From NCBI GenBank assembly GCA_027067895.1, contig JAMOUY010000390.1, positions 1 to 21,918 of the forward strand: 21,918 bases of DNA, in the 5' to 3' direction. This stretch comes from Acidobacteriota bacterium. GTDB lineage: Bacteria > Acidobacteriota > Holophagae > Thermotomaculales > Thermotomaculaceae. Made by a program: the position numbers and the translations under genes. Shown piece by piece: positions 1-8,927 of this stretch. The notes beneath the pieces are model-generated. The model saw only the letters and a list, made by a program, of their open reading frames with translations. It had not been told where the DNA came from and ran no database searches. Within the stretch, counting starts at the first letter, position 1. Every line of letters begins with the position of its first letter.

Positions 1-1537
1 AGAGAGGAAGAACAACGGTTATAAAATCTTTAATTCTTATCCATGTTTTGATAAGAACGTTTTTTAGCACAGGCATGTGGTATTCTGGTATTTCAAGTAC
101 AAGGCCGGGCACGATTTTTTTGTCAATTTTTGTAAGTATTTTTCCGATTATGCCTATTACCAAAATGTTTACTATGTAAAGCGCGATTGCATACCATTTG
201 CCTATATAAAATCCCACAAGCCCGAATATAATTACCGTTCTTGCCGAGCAGGGGATTAAAACGGATAAAGCGGCAGTAATAACCCTGTCTCTTGTGTTTT
301 CAAGGTTTCTTGCGGCCATAACCGCCGGGATTGAACATCCGTATCCAAGCACAAAGGAAACAACCGCTTTACCGTGCAGTCCGATTTTGTGCATTATTGA
401 GTCTGCCAAAAATGCAATTCTCGCCATGTATCCCGTATCTTCAAGTATTGCAAGCCCTATTAAAAATGGCACAATGTACGGCAGGGCTATTCCAAGCGCA
501 CCGCCTACTCCCTGAGTAAGCCCTATTAGTGTTAGTGCAAGCATTTTGTTTGGGACAGAGTTTTCAATAAATTTACTTAACATATCAAATTTTCCTATTA
601 TTATTCCTTCAAAGTGTGCTCCCAGGTTGAATATTAGGGAAAATAATCCGTAAAAAACTGCAATTAGAATTACGTACCCGAAAAATGGGTGAAGAATAAC
701 ATTGTCAATTTTGTCTCCGAATGAGATTGTTTCGTTTGACTTTGAAAAGGTTGTAACCTGTTCAAAAATTTCCATTGCAAGGTTGTGTCTTTCAGCCGCA
801 ATTACAAACTTTGCCTCTTTTCCGTGCTCTTTTTCAAGTTTTTTTCTTGCTTTTTCACTTTCTTTTATTGCTTTTGGTGAGAGTTTGCTTACAACTTCTG
901 TGTAATACGGGTCTTGTTCAATCAATCTTATGGCTATTGTCCTTGCCGGTGTTTTCAATTCGTCTGTTGTTTCTTTTGATATTTTTTTGGCAAGGGACAG
1001 TATGGTTTCTTCCACGTCTTTTTGGAATTTTAAGGTTATGGATTTTTCGGGAATTTTATTTTTATTTGCCGCTCTGATTACGTCAATAACCCCCGTTCCT
1101 CTTTTTGCGGAAGTCGGTATGCAGGGGATATCAAGAAGGTTTTCAAGTTTTTTTGTGTCAATAATCAGTCCTTTTCTTTTTGCCACGTCTATCATATTCA
1201 GCGCCAAAACCATAGGCCTTTGAAGTTCTATCAATTCAATGGTAAGTTCAAGGCTTCTTGCAAGCACCGAAGCGTCGGCAATATTTATAATTGTTGCATT
1301 GAAATGTTGAACAAGGAATTTTTTTGCTTCAACTTCCGCTTTGTCCTGAGGGATAAGGGAATATGTGCCGGGAAGGTCAACGATTTTATAAATTTTTCCG
1401 AATAAATTTAACTCTCCTTCCTGATAGGTAACCGTTGCACCGGGGAAGTTTCCCGTAAGCGCCTTGTATCCCGATAATGCGTTGAAAAATGTGCTTTTGC
1501 CGCTGTTAGGCTGTCCCACTAAAATAAGTTCTTTCAT
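1..1537 (-). CDS. feoB: Ferrous iron transport protein B, C-terminus outside window
   Basis: Inner-membrane Fe(II) transporter with a cytosolic GTPase domain. My translation of the complementary strand runs open for 512 codons to the window edge, so the C-terminal part of a protein usually 650-770 residues long is missing. G-protein motifs are all present: G1 GQPNSGKST (residues 8-16), G3 DLPG (54-57), G4 NMID (114-117), then a SAKRG element for G5. Hydrophobic helices follow from about residue 255, with the FeoB pore elements GYGCSIPA and IPCSAR, each carrying the conserved cysteine. The ATG sits one base after the stop of the DtxR-type regulator, with GGGGGA upstream as ribosome site, so the two genes are co-transcribed. 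No FeoA gene or fused FeoA domain is seen on the N-terminal side; whether feoA or feoC follows cannot be seen. Identity is secure; metal preference is inferred from family and neighbour. Confidence 0.95.
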   Translation of the reverse strand, partial: MKELILVGQPNSGKSTFFNALSGYKALTGNFPGATVTYQEGELNLFGKIYKIVDLPGTYSLIPQDKAEVEAKKFLVQHFNATIINIADASVLARSLELTIELIELQRPMVLALNMIDVAKRKGLIIDTKKLENLLDIPCIPTSAKRGTGVIDVIRAANKNKIPEKSITLKFQKDVEETILSLAKKISKETTDELKTPARTIAIRLIEQDPYYTEVVSKLSPKAIKESEKARKKLEKEHGKEAKFVIAAERHNLAMEIFEQVTTFSKSNETISFGDKIDNVILHPFFGYVILIAVFYGLFSLIFNLGAHFEGIIIGKFDMLSKFIENSVPNKMLALTLIGLTQGVGGALGIALPYIVPFLIGLAILEDTGYMARIAFLADSIMHKIGLHGKAVVSFVLGYGCSIPAVMAARNLENTRDRVITAALSVLIPCSARTVIIFGLVGFYIGKWYAIALYIVNILVIGIIGKILTKIDKKIVPGLVLEIPEYHMPVLKNVLIKTWIRIKDFITVVLPL

Positions 1538-1538
1538 T

Positions 1539-1961
1539 TTATTCCCCCAGATACCTTGTTAGTAAGTTTAAACACTCGTGGTTTTTTTTGAAGAAATCGG
1601 TAAGTTTTTCAAGTTTTTTAAGTGTTTCCCCGTGAATAAAATGCTCAAAAGAGCATGCGTCGTGCTCGGCTATTTCTTTTTCTATGCCAAGAACGGAATT
1701 TAGAAATTTAACAAGAGCGAGATGTTTTTCATAGATTTGTTCTGCTGTTTCTTTTCCCTTTTTGGTAAGTTTTATGCTTCCGTAACTTTCATGCTCAACA
1801 AGATTTTTGTTTTTCAATTGCTTAATTGCCTGATTTACCGAAGAGACTTTGTAATTGAAAAAATCCATTAAGTCTTTTACTCTTACTTCGCCTTTGTTGT
1901 TTGTGATTATCAGTATTGCTTCCAAGTAATCTTCAAGGCTTTTTGATAATTTTTCTTTCAC
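1539..1961 (-). CDS. DtxR/MntR-family iron-dependent transcriptional repressor
   Basis: Metal-sensing DNA-binding protein of 140 residues. An N-terminal winged helix-turn-helix (about 1-75) is followed by a dimerisation and metal-binding domain; the C-terminal SH3-like domain of full DtxR/IdeR is absent, giving the short MntR-like architecture. Likely metal ligands by family alignment are D11, E14, H80 and the cluster C103/E106/H107 within ACSFEHF. The cysteine at this position is the DtxR/IdeR arrangement (ACRWEH in DtxR) rather than the MntR one (Glu), which together with the downstream feoB argues for Fe(II) sensing. The start is GTG at 1961 with AGGAGG six bases upstream; no competing ATG has such a site. 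It probably controls its own operon through the dyads in its promoter. Iron versus manganese is inference. Confidence 0.88.
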   Translation of the reverse strand: MKEKLSKSLEDYLEAILIITNNKGEVRVKDLMDFFNYKVSSVNQAIKQLKNKNLVEHESYGSIKLTKKGKETAEQIYEKHLALVKFLNSVLGIEKEIAEHDACSFEHFIHGETLKKLEKLTDFFKKNHECLNLLTRYLGE

Positions 1962-1982
1962 CTTATCCTCCTCGGCGTTTTT

Positions 1983-2015
1983 ATAGTCAACACTATCTTA
2001 TATAGTTTTGCCTAT
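1983..2015. promoter_or_regulatory. Two tandem ATAG-N6-CTAT dyads, candidate operators
   Basis: Two 14-bp inverted repeats of the same form, ATAG-N6-CTAT, occupy 1983-1996 and 2002-2015, with centres 19 bp apart, so on nearly the same face of the helix. The right one (extended to TATAG-N6-CTATA) fills the -35/-10 spacer of the minus-strand promoter and the left one starts at its -10. The simplest reading is an operator for the DtxR-type repressor encoded just downstream, although the sequence does not match the classical DtxR consensus. An alternative is binding by a sigma54 enhancer-binding protein, since the sites lie about 60 and 80 bases upstream of the predicted rightward start. Confidence 0.5.
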
Positions 2016-2023
2016 AAAGTCAA
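1995..2023 (-). promoter_or_regulatory. Sigma70-type promoter of the regulator-feoB operon
   Basis: On the minus strand TTGACT (2023-2018) and TAAGAT (2000-1995) are separated by exactly 17 bases. This is the best sigma70-like pair in the divergent region and lies about 35 bases upstream of the GTG start at 1961. The spacer itself carries one of the two dyads described separately, so a repressor bound there would block RNA polymerase. The assignment rests on pattern only. Confidence 0.65.
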
Positions 2024-2041
2024 GGGGCAGAAAACAATAAA

Positions 2042-2059
2042 TTGGCATTATTTTTGCTT
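2042..2059 (+). promoter_or_regulatory. Sigma54 (RpoN) promoter for the FecR/DUF6600 gene
   Basis: The stretch TTGGCATTATTTTTGCTT carries both sigma54 elements: TTGGCA around -24 and TTGCT around -12. The invariant GG (2044-2045) and GC (2056-2057) are separated by exactly 10 bases. Against the consensus TGGCACG-N4-TTGCW only the CG after TGGCA is lost. Transcription would start near G2069, giving a 5' leader of about 26 bases with GGGGG ahead of the ATG at 2095. No acceptable sigma70 pair with a 16-18 base spacer is seen in this direction. Such promoters need an ATP-dependent activator bound upstream; none is encoded in the window. Confidence 0.75.
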
Positions 2060-2094
2060 AATATAAAAGTGAAAAAACATTTTGGGGGTTGAAA

Positions 2095-4047
2095 ATGAAA
2101 AAGATTTTAATAGTTTTAAGTTTTGCGATGTTGGGTTTTTTGGCTTTTGCCAATACTTCGGCTGATGAAAACCTTTACGGCATAGGGGCTTCTTTTGCAA
2201 GGCTTGCCGAGGTTGAGGGAAGCGTAAATGTTTATAGGGATTCATATCAACTTGAAAAGGCGGATACCAATCTTCCTTTAAACCCTCTTGATGTGCTTAA
2301 AACATCTCCCGATAGCAGGGCGGTTATTCAGTTTATTGACGGTACTCTTTTAAAGGTAGGGGAAGACACAAAAGTTGAATTCCTTGAAATTGACGGAAGC
2401 AAACAATCTTTTGCAATGATTGTAAGGCTTTACGGTGGAAAGATTTACTATGATGTTTCGGATTCTGATGATTTCGGAAGCAGGACTTTTAGAATAGATA
2501 CCGAGGACGCAACCGTTTTTATTCTTCAACACGGACAGTACAGAATAGATAAAAACGGTTTTGAAACAGACGTAAAGGTTGTAAGCGGCAAGGCGGAAAT
2601 TGATGTGAGTCAGGGTGCAAAGATTGTAAGGTCGGGTGAGGCGGCTATTGTAAACTCCAACGGCGCTGTTCAAACGTTTGTTTTCAATACGTTTGACAGA
2701 GACGAATTTGATTTGTGGGCGGCAAATTCCTATAAAAGAAAAGTTGTGGTTAGTGAAAAATATGTACCAAGAAAGATAAGGCATTATGTTTATGAGTTGG
2801 ATTCTTACGGCACATGGGTTTACGACGATAGTGTTGAGGTTTACGTTTGGCGTCCCTATATAGTTGAAACGGATTGGGTTCCTTACTCTTACGGAAGATG
2901 GGTATGGTCTCCCTTCGGTATGACTTGGGTGTCCTATTATCCTTGGGGCTATGCTCCTTTTCATTACGGTTATTGGAATTTTTCGGTTTCTTTCGGATGG
3001 GTATGGGTTCCCGATGTGTGGTATTCTCCTGCTTGGGTAACTTGGAATTATTGGGATAACTATGTAGGTTGGTATCCTTGCAGATATTACAGGGGAAGAG
3101 TTATAAGATATCCAATTAGATATAGAAGAAGAGTCGTTTACGCTCCCGTTGACAGATTTTACAGAAGAGGAATCAGATACAGAACCGCTCCAATTCCAGC
3201 AAACAGAAGAGTTGTAACCGTTAGAAATCCTATTCTTCCCGACCCTGCCGTATTGAGGAAAAACCCTCGTGAGGCTGTTGTAAGAGCAATAAGAAAGCCT
3301 GTTACAAGACAGGTTATTGAGAGAAATATTACACGCATGAGGAAAAAAACGGTAAGAAACGGGGAAAGAATTACGACAATCGGCAGAGTTAGAGACAGGT
3401 CGGTAATTTCTCCAAGAGACGGAAGAAGAAACTCCCGCTCAATTGAAAGAAGGCGCGATGTTGTTAAGCCGAGAGTTATAGAAAGAGGAAGTTCCCGTGC
3501 AGGTTCAAGAGTTATCAGGGATAGAACTCCCGTAATTAGAAATGAAAGAAGAATTGAAAGAAGGAACAGCGAAAGAAAAATATCTCCCAATAATTCGGGA
3601 AGAAGTATTGAGAGAAAAAACAGAAGCGGTGATGTTCCTGTAATAAGAAACGGAAGAACGATAGAAAGAAATTCTCAAAGAAGAACCCCTACTTACAGGC
3701 AGAACAGAAGTATTGAAAGAAATTCCGGAAGAAGCGTCCCTGTTTACAGGCAGAATAGAAGGATTGATAGAAATTCTGAAACCCCTGTTTATAGACAGAG
3801 AAGAGAAAATCAAAGATATTCACCTGTGCCTAAAACAAACCGCAGGACAATTGTTCCTCGTGGAAATTCAAATTCATCGGGAACGAGAAGTCATTCTTAC
3901 TCTTATTCCAATTCCGGAAGGACTCATTCTTATTCCGGAAGCAGTGGTTCACATTCTTCTTCAAGGTCTATAAGGATAACTCCCAAAAGTTATTCTTCCC
4001 CTCGCTCTTCTGGTTCTTCAAGAAGAAGCATAAGAAGGAGAAGATAA
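2095..4047 (+). CDS. Secreted FecR-domain / DUF6600-like protein with Trp/Tyr-rich core and Arg-rich repeat tail
   Basis: Predicted exported protein of 650 residues, function unknown. A signal peptide (MKKILIVL..., hydrophobic to about residue 19, AFA cleavage site) leads into a FecR-like beta domain (about 30-195), containing the typical stretch where a DGTLLKVG turn follows a threshold-like NPLDVLKT segment. Residues about 215-340 are extraordinarily rich in Trp and Tyr, with YGRWVWSP and WGYAPFHYG motifs as in DUF6600 proteins. From about 340 on the chain is very basic: Arg/Asn/Ser with six degenerate ~17-residue repeats, then a Ser/Tyr/Gly run and an RRSIRRRR end. ATG 2095 is chosen over TTG 2089 because GGGGG lies at proper distance and the signal peptide begins there. 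It is the only rightward gene and is preceded by a sigma54 promoter. No FecA-type receptor or ECF sigma factor is nearby, so a FecR signalling role is unlikely; envelope or surface binding is a guess. Confidence 0.8.
   Translation: MKKILIVLSFAMLGFLAFANTSADENLYGIGASFARLAEVEGSVNVYRDSYQLEKADTNLPLNPLDVLKTSPDSRAVIQFIDGTLLKVGEDTKVEFLEIDGSKQSFAMIVRLYGGKIYYDVSDSDDFGSRTFRIDTEDATVFILQHGQYRIDKNGFETDVKVVSGKAEIDVSQGAKIVRSGEAAIVNSNGAVQTFVFNTFDRDEFDLWAANSYKRKVVVSEKYVPRKIRHYVYELDSYGTWVYDDSVEVYVWRPYIVETDWVPYSYGRWVWSPFGMTWVSYYPWGYAPFHYGYWNFSVSFGWVWVPDVWYSPAWVTWNYWDNYVGWYPCRYYRGRVIRYPIRYRRRVVYAPVDRFYRRGIRYRTAPIPANRRVVTVRNPILPDPAVLRKNPREAVVRAIRKPVTRQVIERNITRMRKKTVRNGERITTIGRVRDRSVISPRDGRRNSRSIERRRDVVKPRVIERGSSRAGSRVIRDRTPVIRNERRIERRNSERKISPNNSGRSIERKNRSGDVPVIRNGRTIERNSQRRTPTYRQNRSIERNSGRSVPVYRQNRRIDRNSETPVYRQRRENQRYSPVPKTNRRTIVPRGNSNSSGTRSHSYSYSNSGRTHSYSGSSGSHSSSRSIRITPKSYSSPRSSGSSRRSIRRRR
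3526..3831 (+). repeat. Degenerate in-frame tandem repeat, ~51 bp (17 residues), about six units
   Basis: Units start at about 3526, 3580, 3634, 3685, 3736 and 3781, with steps of 51, 51 and 45 bases between the last four. The encoded unit is roughly (T/V)PV(I/Y)R(N/Q)xRxIERNSxR: for example VPVIRNGRTIERNSQRR followed by TPTYRQNRSIERNSGRS. The third-codon positions differ between units, so this is an old repeat maintained at protein level rather than a recent DNA duplication. It forms a strongly basic, probably unstructured segment of the FecR/DUF6600-like protein. Confidence 0.7.
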
Positions 4048-4049
4048 AA

Positions 4050-4082
4050 AAAGGGGGAAGATTTCTTCCCCCTTTCTTTTTT
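4050..4082. terminator. Bidirectional rho-independent terminator
   Basis: An 11-bp stem pairs AAAGGGGGAAG (4050-4060) with CTTCCCCCTTT (4065-4075) around the loop ATTT. It is followed by CTTTTTT on the plus strand and preceded by a run of A on the left, which is a T-run on the minus strand. It sits in the 49-base gap between the convergent stops at 4047 and 4097, so it can end both transcripts. Confidence 0.9.
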
Positions 4083-4096
4083 GCTTTGAATTTTTA

Positions 4097-6368
<2,272 letters not shown>

Positions 6369-6499
6369 GTTCACCTCTCGCTTTAATATAATTCCTTCCG
6401 TTTTTAAAATTAGCAAATTTTTACGGAAATTGGAAGAGAAAAAAGAAAATTATCACATTGTTGTCCGTAAGCAGTTTTGTCTTTTTTAAATTTTGTTTT
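6369..6499. promoter_or_regulatory. Intergenic region upstream of nfnA with three TTCCGT/ACGGAA elements
   Basis: This 131-base AT-rich gap is the only sizeable break on the minus strand, between the end of tolB and nfnA, so it should hold the nfnAB promoter. TTCCGT (6396-6401) and ACGGAA (6423-6428) form an inverted repeat, and a third copy TCCGTAA lies at 6464-6470 in inverted relation to TTACGGA at 6421-6427. A weak minus-strand pair TTGCTA (6416-6411) and AATTAT (6393-6388), 17 bases apart, is a possible promoter. I see no GC-rich hairpin with a T-run, so how the tolB transcript ends is unclear. Confidence 0.35.
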
Positions 6500-7756
6500 T
6501 TATTTTACCCAGTAGGGACAGGTGTTGTTTCCTTTAAATGTCAATTGGACAAGGTTGCTTCCGTTTATGTTTATAGAGTAAATCTGATATTTTCCTGTTT
6601 TGTTTGATTGAAAAGCAATTCTTCTTGAGTCCGGGGAAAAAACCGGATTTTCACAAGAGCCCATGTTGTGGGTTAGTCGGATATTTTTCCCTGTGGCAAA
6701 ATCGTAGAGAAAAATGTCAAAGCGCCCTTTCTTCATTGAGGAATATGCTATGAATTTTCCGTCGGGAGACCAAGCCGGCTGGTCGTTGTATGTGCCGACT
6801 GTGTTTATTTTTCTTATGTTTAGACCGTCAATTCCCATTGTGTAAATTTGAGGTGAGCCGTATCTGTCGGAAGTAAAAACTATGGCTTTGCCGTTTGGGG
6901 AAAATTTCGGCGAAGTGTCAATTGCACTGCTTTTGGTAAGCCGGTCCATTTGTCCCGTTTTTAAATGATAGAGAAAAATGTCGGTGTTGCCGTTTTTTGA
7001 GGCGGAAAATACCATAAGTTTTCCGTCCGGGGAAAAATCCGGTGTCGAGCCAATTCCTTCGGCGTGGTAAATTCTCTTTATCCTGTGTCCGAGAAAATAC
7101 AAAAACAAATCGGGATTGTTGTCTCTGTACGAGGTGAAGGCTATAACGCTTCTGTCGGGGGAAACTGCCGGGAAAATTGTTGTGGATTTAAGTTTTGTAA
7201 GTTGCCTTATGTTTTCTCCGTTGTAATCCATTATAAAAATTTCCCTGTGTCCCGTCCTGTCGGAAACAAATGCAATCTTTGTGTTTGATATTCCCTTTGT
7301 TCCGGTAAACGCAAAAATTATGTCGTCCGCAAAGGTGTGAATCAGCTCTTTCGCCGTGTTTAATTCCCCTTTGTATTGCCTTTTGAATATTGGTTTGCAT
7401 GATATAAGGTCGGTTACTTTTCCGTTTAAAACAAGCATATTGTTTTCCGTGGTTAAAGAAACCTCAACAAGAATTTTTGCCTCAATTGACAGGAATTTTT
7501 TGCACCTATTACCCCTTTCGTTTGAAACAAGGTCAATTGCGTAGTCTTTTATAGGGGAAAATATTCCTGAAAGTTTGAGGTCTTTTATCAAAATTTTTCT
7601 TGTTTTTTCTTTTTCGGCAAAGTTTCCCTTAAACCTGTCAACCGCAATATTTATTAAACTGTATCCCTTTGCCGAAAGATTTATTTCAAACTCCTGCTGG
7701 CTTATTGACGGGATTGATATTAGAATCAGAATTAAAGCAAAAAAGATTTTTTTCAT
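6500..7756 (-). CDS. tolB: Tol-Pal system periplasmic beta-propeller protein TolB
   Basis: Periplasmic protein of 418 residues that links the inner-membrane TolQRA motor to the outer-membrane lipoprotein Pal. A signal peptide (MKKIFFALILIL..., cleavage likely near SIS-QQ around residue 19) is followed by an N-terminal TolB domain (to about 150) and a six-bladed propeller. The blades show as repeats of SPDG-K-x-hydrophobic-x-F-x-S followed by DIF or QIY and a LT ending, as in IAFVSDRTG, MVFSASKNG, IVFTSDRYG, IAYSSMKKG and IAFQSNKTG. The length matches the family. It starts three bases after the tolA stop and is the last gene of the long unit. No pal or cpoB follows; nfnA does. Confidence 0.93.
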   Translation of the reverse strand: MKKIFFALILILISIPSISQQEFEINLSAKGYSLINIAVDRFKGNFAEKEKTRKILIKDLKLSGIFSPIKDYAIDLVSNERGNRCKKFLSIEAKILVEVSLTTENNMLVLNGKVTDLISCKPIFKRQYKGELNTAKELIHTFADDIIFAFTGTKGISNTKIAFVSDRTGHREIFIMDYNGENIRQLTKLKSTTIFPAVSPDRSVIAFTSYRDNNPDLFLYFLGHRIKRIYHAEGIGSTPDFSPDGKLMVFSASKNGNTDIFLYHLKTGQMDRLTKSSAIDTSPKFSPNGKAIVFTSDRYGSPQIYTMGIDGLNIRKINTVGTYNDQPAWSPDGKFIAYSSMKKGRFDIFLYDFATGKNIRLTHNMGSCENPVFSPDSRRIAFQSNKTGKYQIYSININGSNLVQLTFKGNNTCPYWVK

Positions 7757-7759
7757 AAT

Positions 7760-8521
7760 TTACTCCTCATAGTTAAACCAAATATGAATTCCTATATAGT
7801 TTTCCCTGAAACCTTCGGGAAGAGGCGGTAACGGATTGGATTTCAAAACAGCCTGTAAGGCTAACTTGTCAAGCCCCGGATTTCCGCTTGAAACCTCAAC
7901 CTGCGCGTCTTTTATTTCCCCGTTTTTCATGATTTTAAAGTAAATCTTTACCTTTCCGTTTCCCGTGTATGTCCTAATCCAGTTGTTTCCTATTTTGTCT
8001 CTGACAATTGCCAGATAGTATGCGTAGTCAAAACTTGTTGTGTCAAGGTTCATAATTGAGGAAGATGCGTTTGCAAATCCCTTTTTAGGCATTCCGTTTG
8101 AGTTGCCTTTCTTCCCCTGAGAATGATTTATATTTTGTTTTTTCTTTGTGTTTGTTGTTTTCTTTTTTGCTTTTTTTGTATTTATGCCTTTAACTTTTTT
8201 CTTGGTCTTTTTTCTTTTGGGTTTCGCTTTTGCTTTTGTTTCGCTTTTTTTATTCTTTTTTCCGGCACTTTTTTTTGCAGGCTGAATAACGGAAGTTTTT
8301 CCCGTGCTGTTTTTCCCGCCTCCCAATGAGGGAAGGGTTGCTATTGAAACTCTGTAAACCTTCGGTTTTGTCGCCTGTTTATACCTTTGGTAGCCTGCGA
8401 AAAAAAATATTGCGGCAATTAAAAGAAGATGAAGCAGAAAGGATATAACCGAATAAACCTTGCTTTCTTTTTCAATTTTTTTTCTGTTTTCAATTAAAAC
8501 GTTAATTGCCAGTTTTGCCAT
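7760..8521 (-). CDS. tolA: TolA-like protein with TonB C-terminal domain
   Basis: Inner-membrane anchored protein of 253 residues spanning the periplasm. A short cytoplasmic start is followed by one transmembrane helix (about 23-43), a linker very rich in lysine (about 82-148, KKTKKKVKG and similar), and a TonB/TolA C-terminal domain (about 163-253) with the family's pattern YLAIVRDKIGNNW ... GLDKLALQAVL ... PLPEGF. It would carry force from TolQR to TolB or Pal. TolA is preferred over TonB because tolB follows and there is no Pro-rich linker; however the linker is much shorter than in E. coli TolA. The ATG lies 20 bases inside the end of tolR, indicating translational coupling. Confidence 0.87.
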   Translation of the reverse strand: MAKLAINVLIENRKKIEKESKVYSVISFLLHLLLIAAIFFFAGYQRYKQATKPKVYRVSIATLPSLGGGKNSTGKTSVIQPAKKSAGKKNKKSETKAKAKPKRKKTKKKVKGINTKKAKKKTTNTKKKQNINHSQGKKGNSNGMPKKGFANASSSIMNLDTTSFDYAYYLAIVRDKIGNNWIRTYTGNGKVKIYFKIMKNGEIKDAQVEVSSGNPGLDKLALQAVLKSNPLPPLPEGFRENYIGIHIWFNYEE

Positions 8522-8927
8522 TTTTTTCTTCTATGGGATTTACCACAAGGGAAACGTTTTCAATTCCGTTTTTCTTCATAATGCCAATCAGTTTTATTAC
8601 TTTGCCGTAAGGAACGCTTTGGTCTGCCTGCAAAAAAACCTCGTTTTTGATTTTTGCTATTTTTTTGATTTTTTCCTCAAAAATCCCCGGGTGAATCTCT
8701 TTGTCGTCTATTAACAATTCCCCGTTTTTCTTTAAGGTTATAACCGTTTTGTTTTCTTCAATAGGCTTTCCCGCCGATGTTTTGGGCAGGTTTATGTCTA
8801 TTCCGCTTTTCATCATAGGCGCCGCAACCATGAAAATAATTAGAAGCACCAAAACGACGTCAACAAGCGGGGTTACGTTTATTTCGGCAAGTTGTCTGCC
8901 TTTGTTGTTGTCAGGTGTTGCTCCCAT
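8502..8927 (-). CDS. tolR: TolR/ExbD biopolymer transport protein
   Basis: Inner-membrane protein of 141 residues and part of the proton-driven TolQR motor. It has a short cytoplasmic segment, one transmembrane helix (about 19-38) and a periplasmic domain. The helix contains the proton-carrying aspartate in INVTPLVDVVLVLLIIF; D23 is at the same position as the essential aspartate of E. coli TolR. The start shares one base with the tolQ stop (TAATG) and the end overlaps tolA by 20 bases. The name TolR instead of ExbD follows from the tolA-tolB neighbours. Confidence 0.92.
   Translation of the reverse strand: MGATPDNNKGRQLAEINVTPLVDVVLVLLIIFMVAAPMMKSGIDINLPKTSAGKPIEENKTVITLKKNGELLIDDKEIHPGIFEEKIKKIAKIKNEVFLQADQSVPYGKVIKLIGIMKKNGIENVSLVVNPIEEKNGKTGN

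Noticed and set aside
702..1223. Plus-strand open frames over feoB
   Set aside because: feoB is continuous on the minus strand with all its motifs in one frame; these are shadows.
2089..2094. TTG at 2089 as start of the FecR/DUF6600-like gene
   Set aside because: The GGGGG ribosome site ends directly at this codon, leaving no spacing; ATG 2095 has proper spacing and begins a normal signal peptide.
2350..2964. 204-codon open frame on the minus strand
   Set aside because: It lies entirely inside the FecR/DUF6600-like gene, has no ribosome site or recognisable domain, and its composition follows from the opposite strand.
3159..3813. Two minus-strand open frames of 143 and 102 codons
   Set aside because: They mirror the Arg-rich repeat region of the plus-strand gene; the apparent Leu/Ser-rich proteins are by-products of AGA/AAT-rich coding on the other strand.
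6369..6416. 16-codon upstream extension of nfnA
   Set aside because: The ATG at 6368 has AGAGGTG at the right distance and matches the usual start of the family; the extension reads through AT-rich promoter DNA.
6421..6470. TTACGGA/TCCGTAA pair as a terminator after tolB
   Set aside because: Only 7 base pairs with a 36-base loop and no following T-run on the transcribed strand; kept only as possible operator elements.
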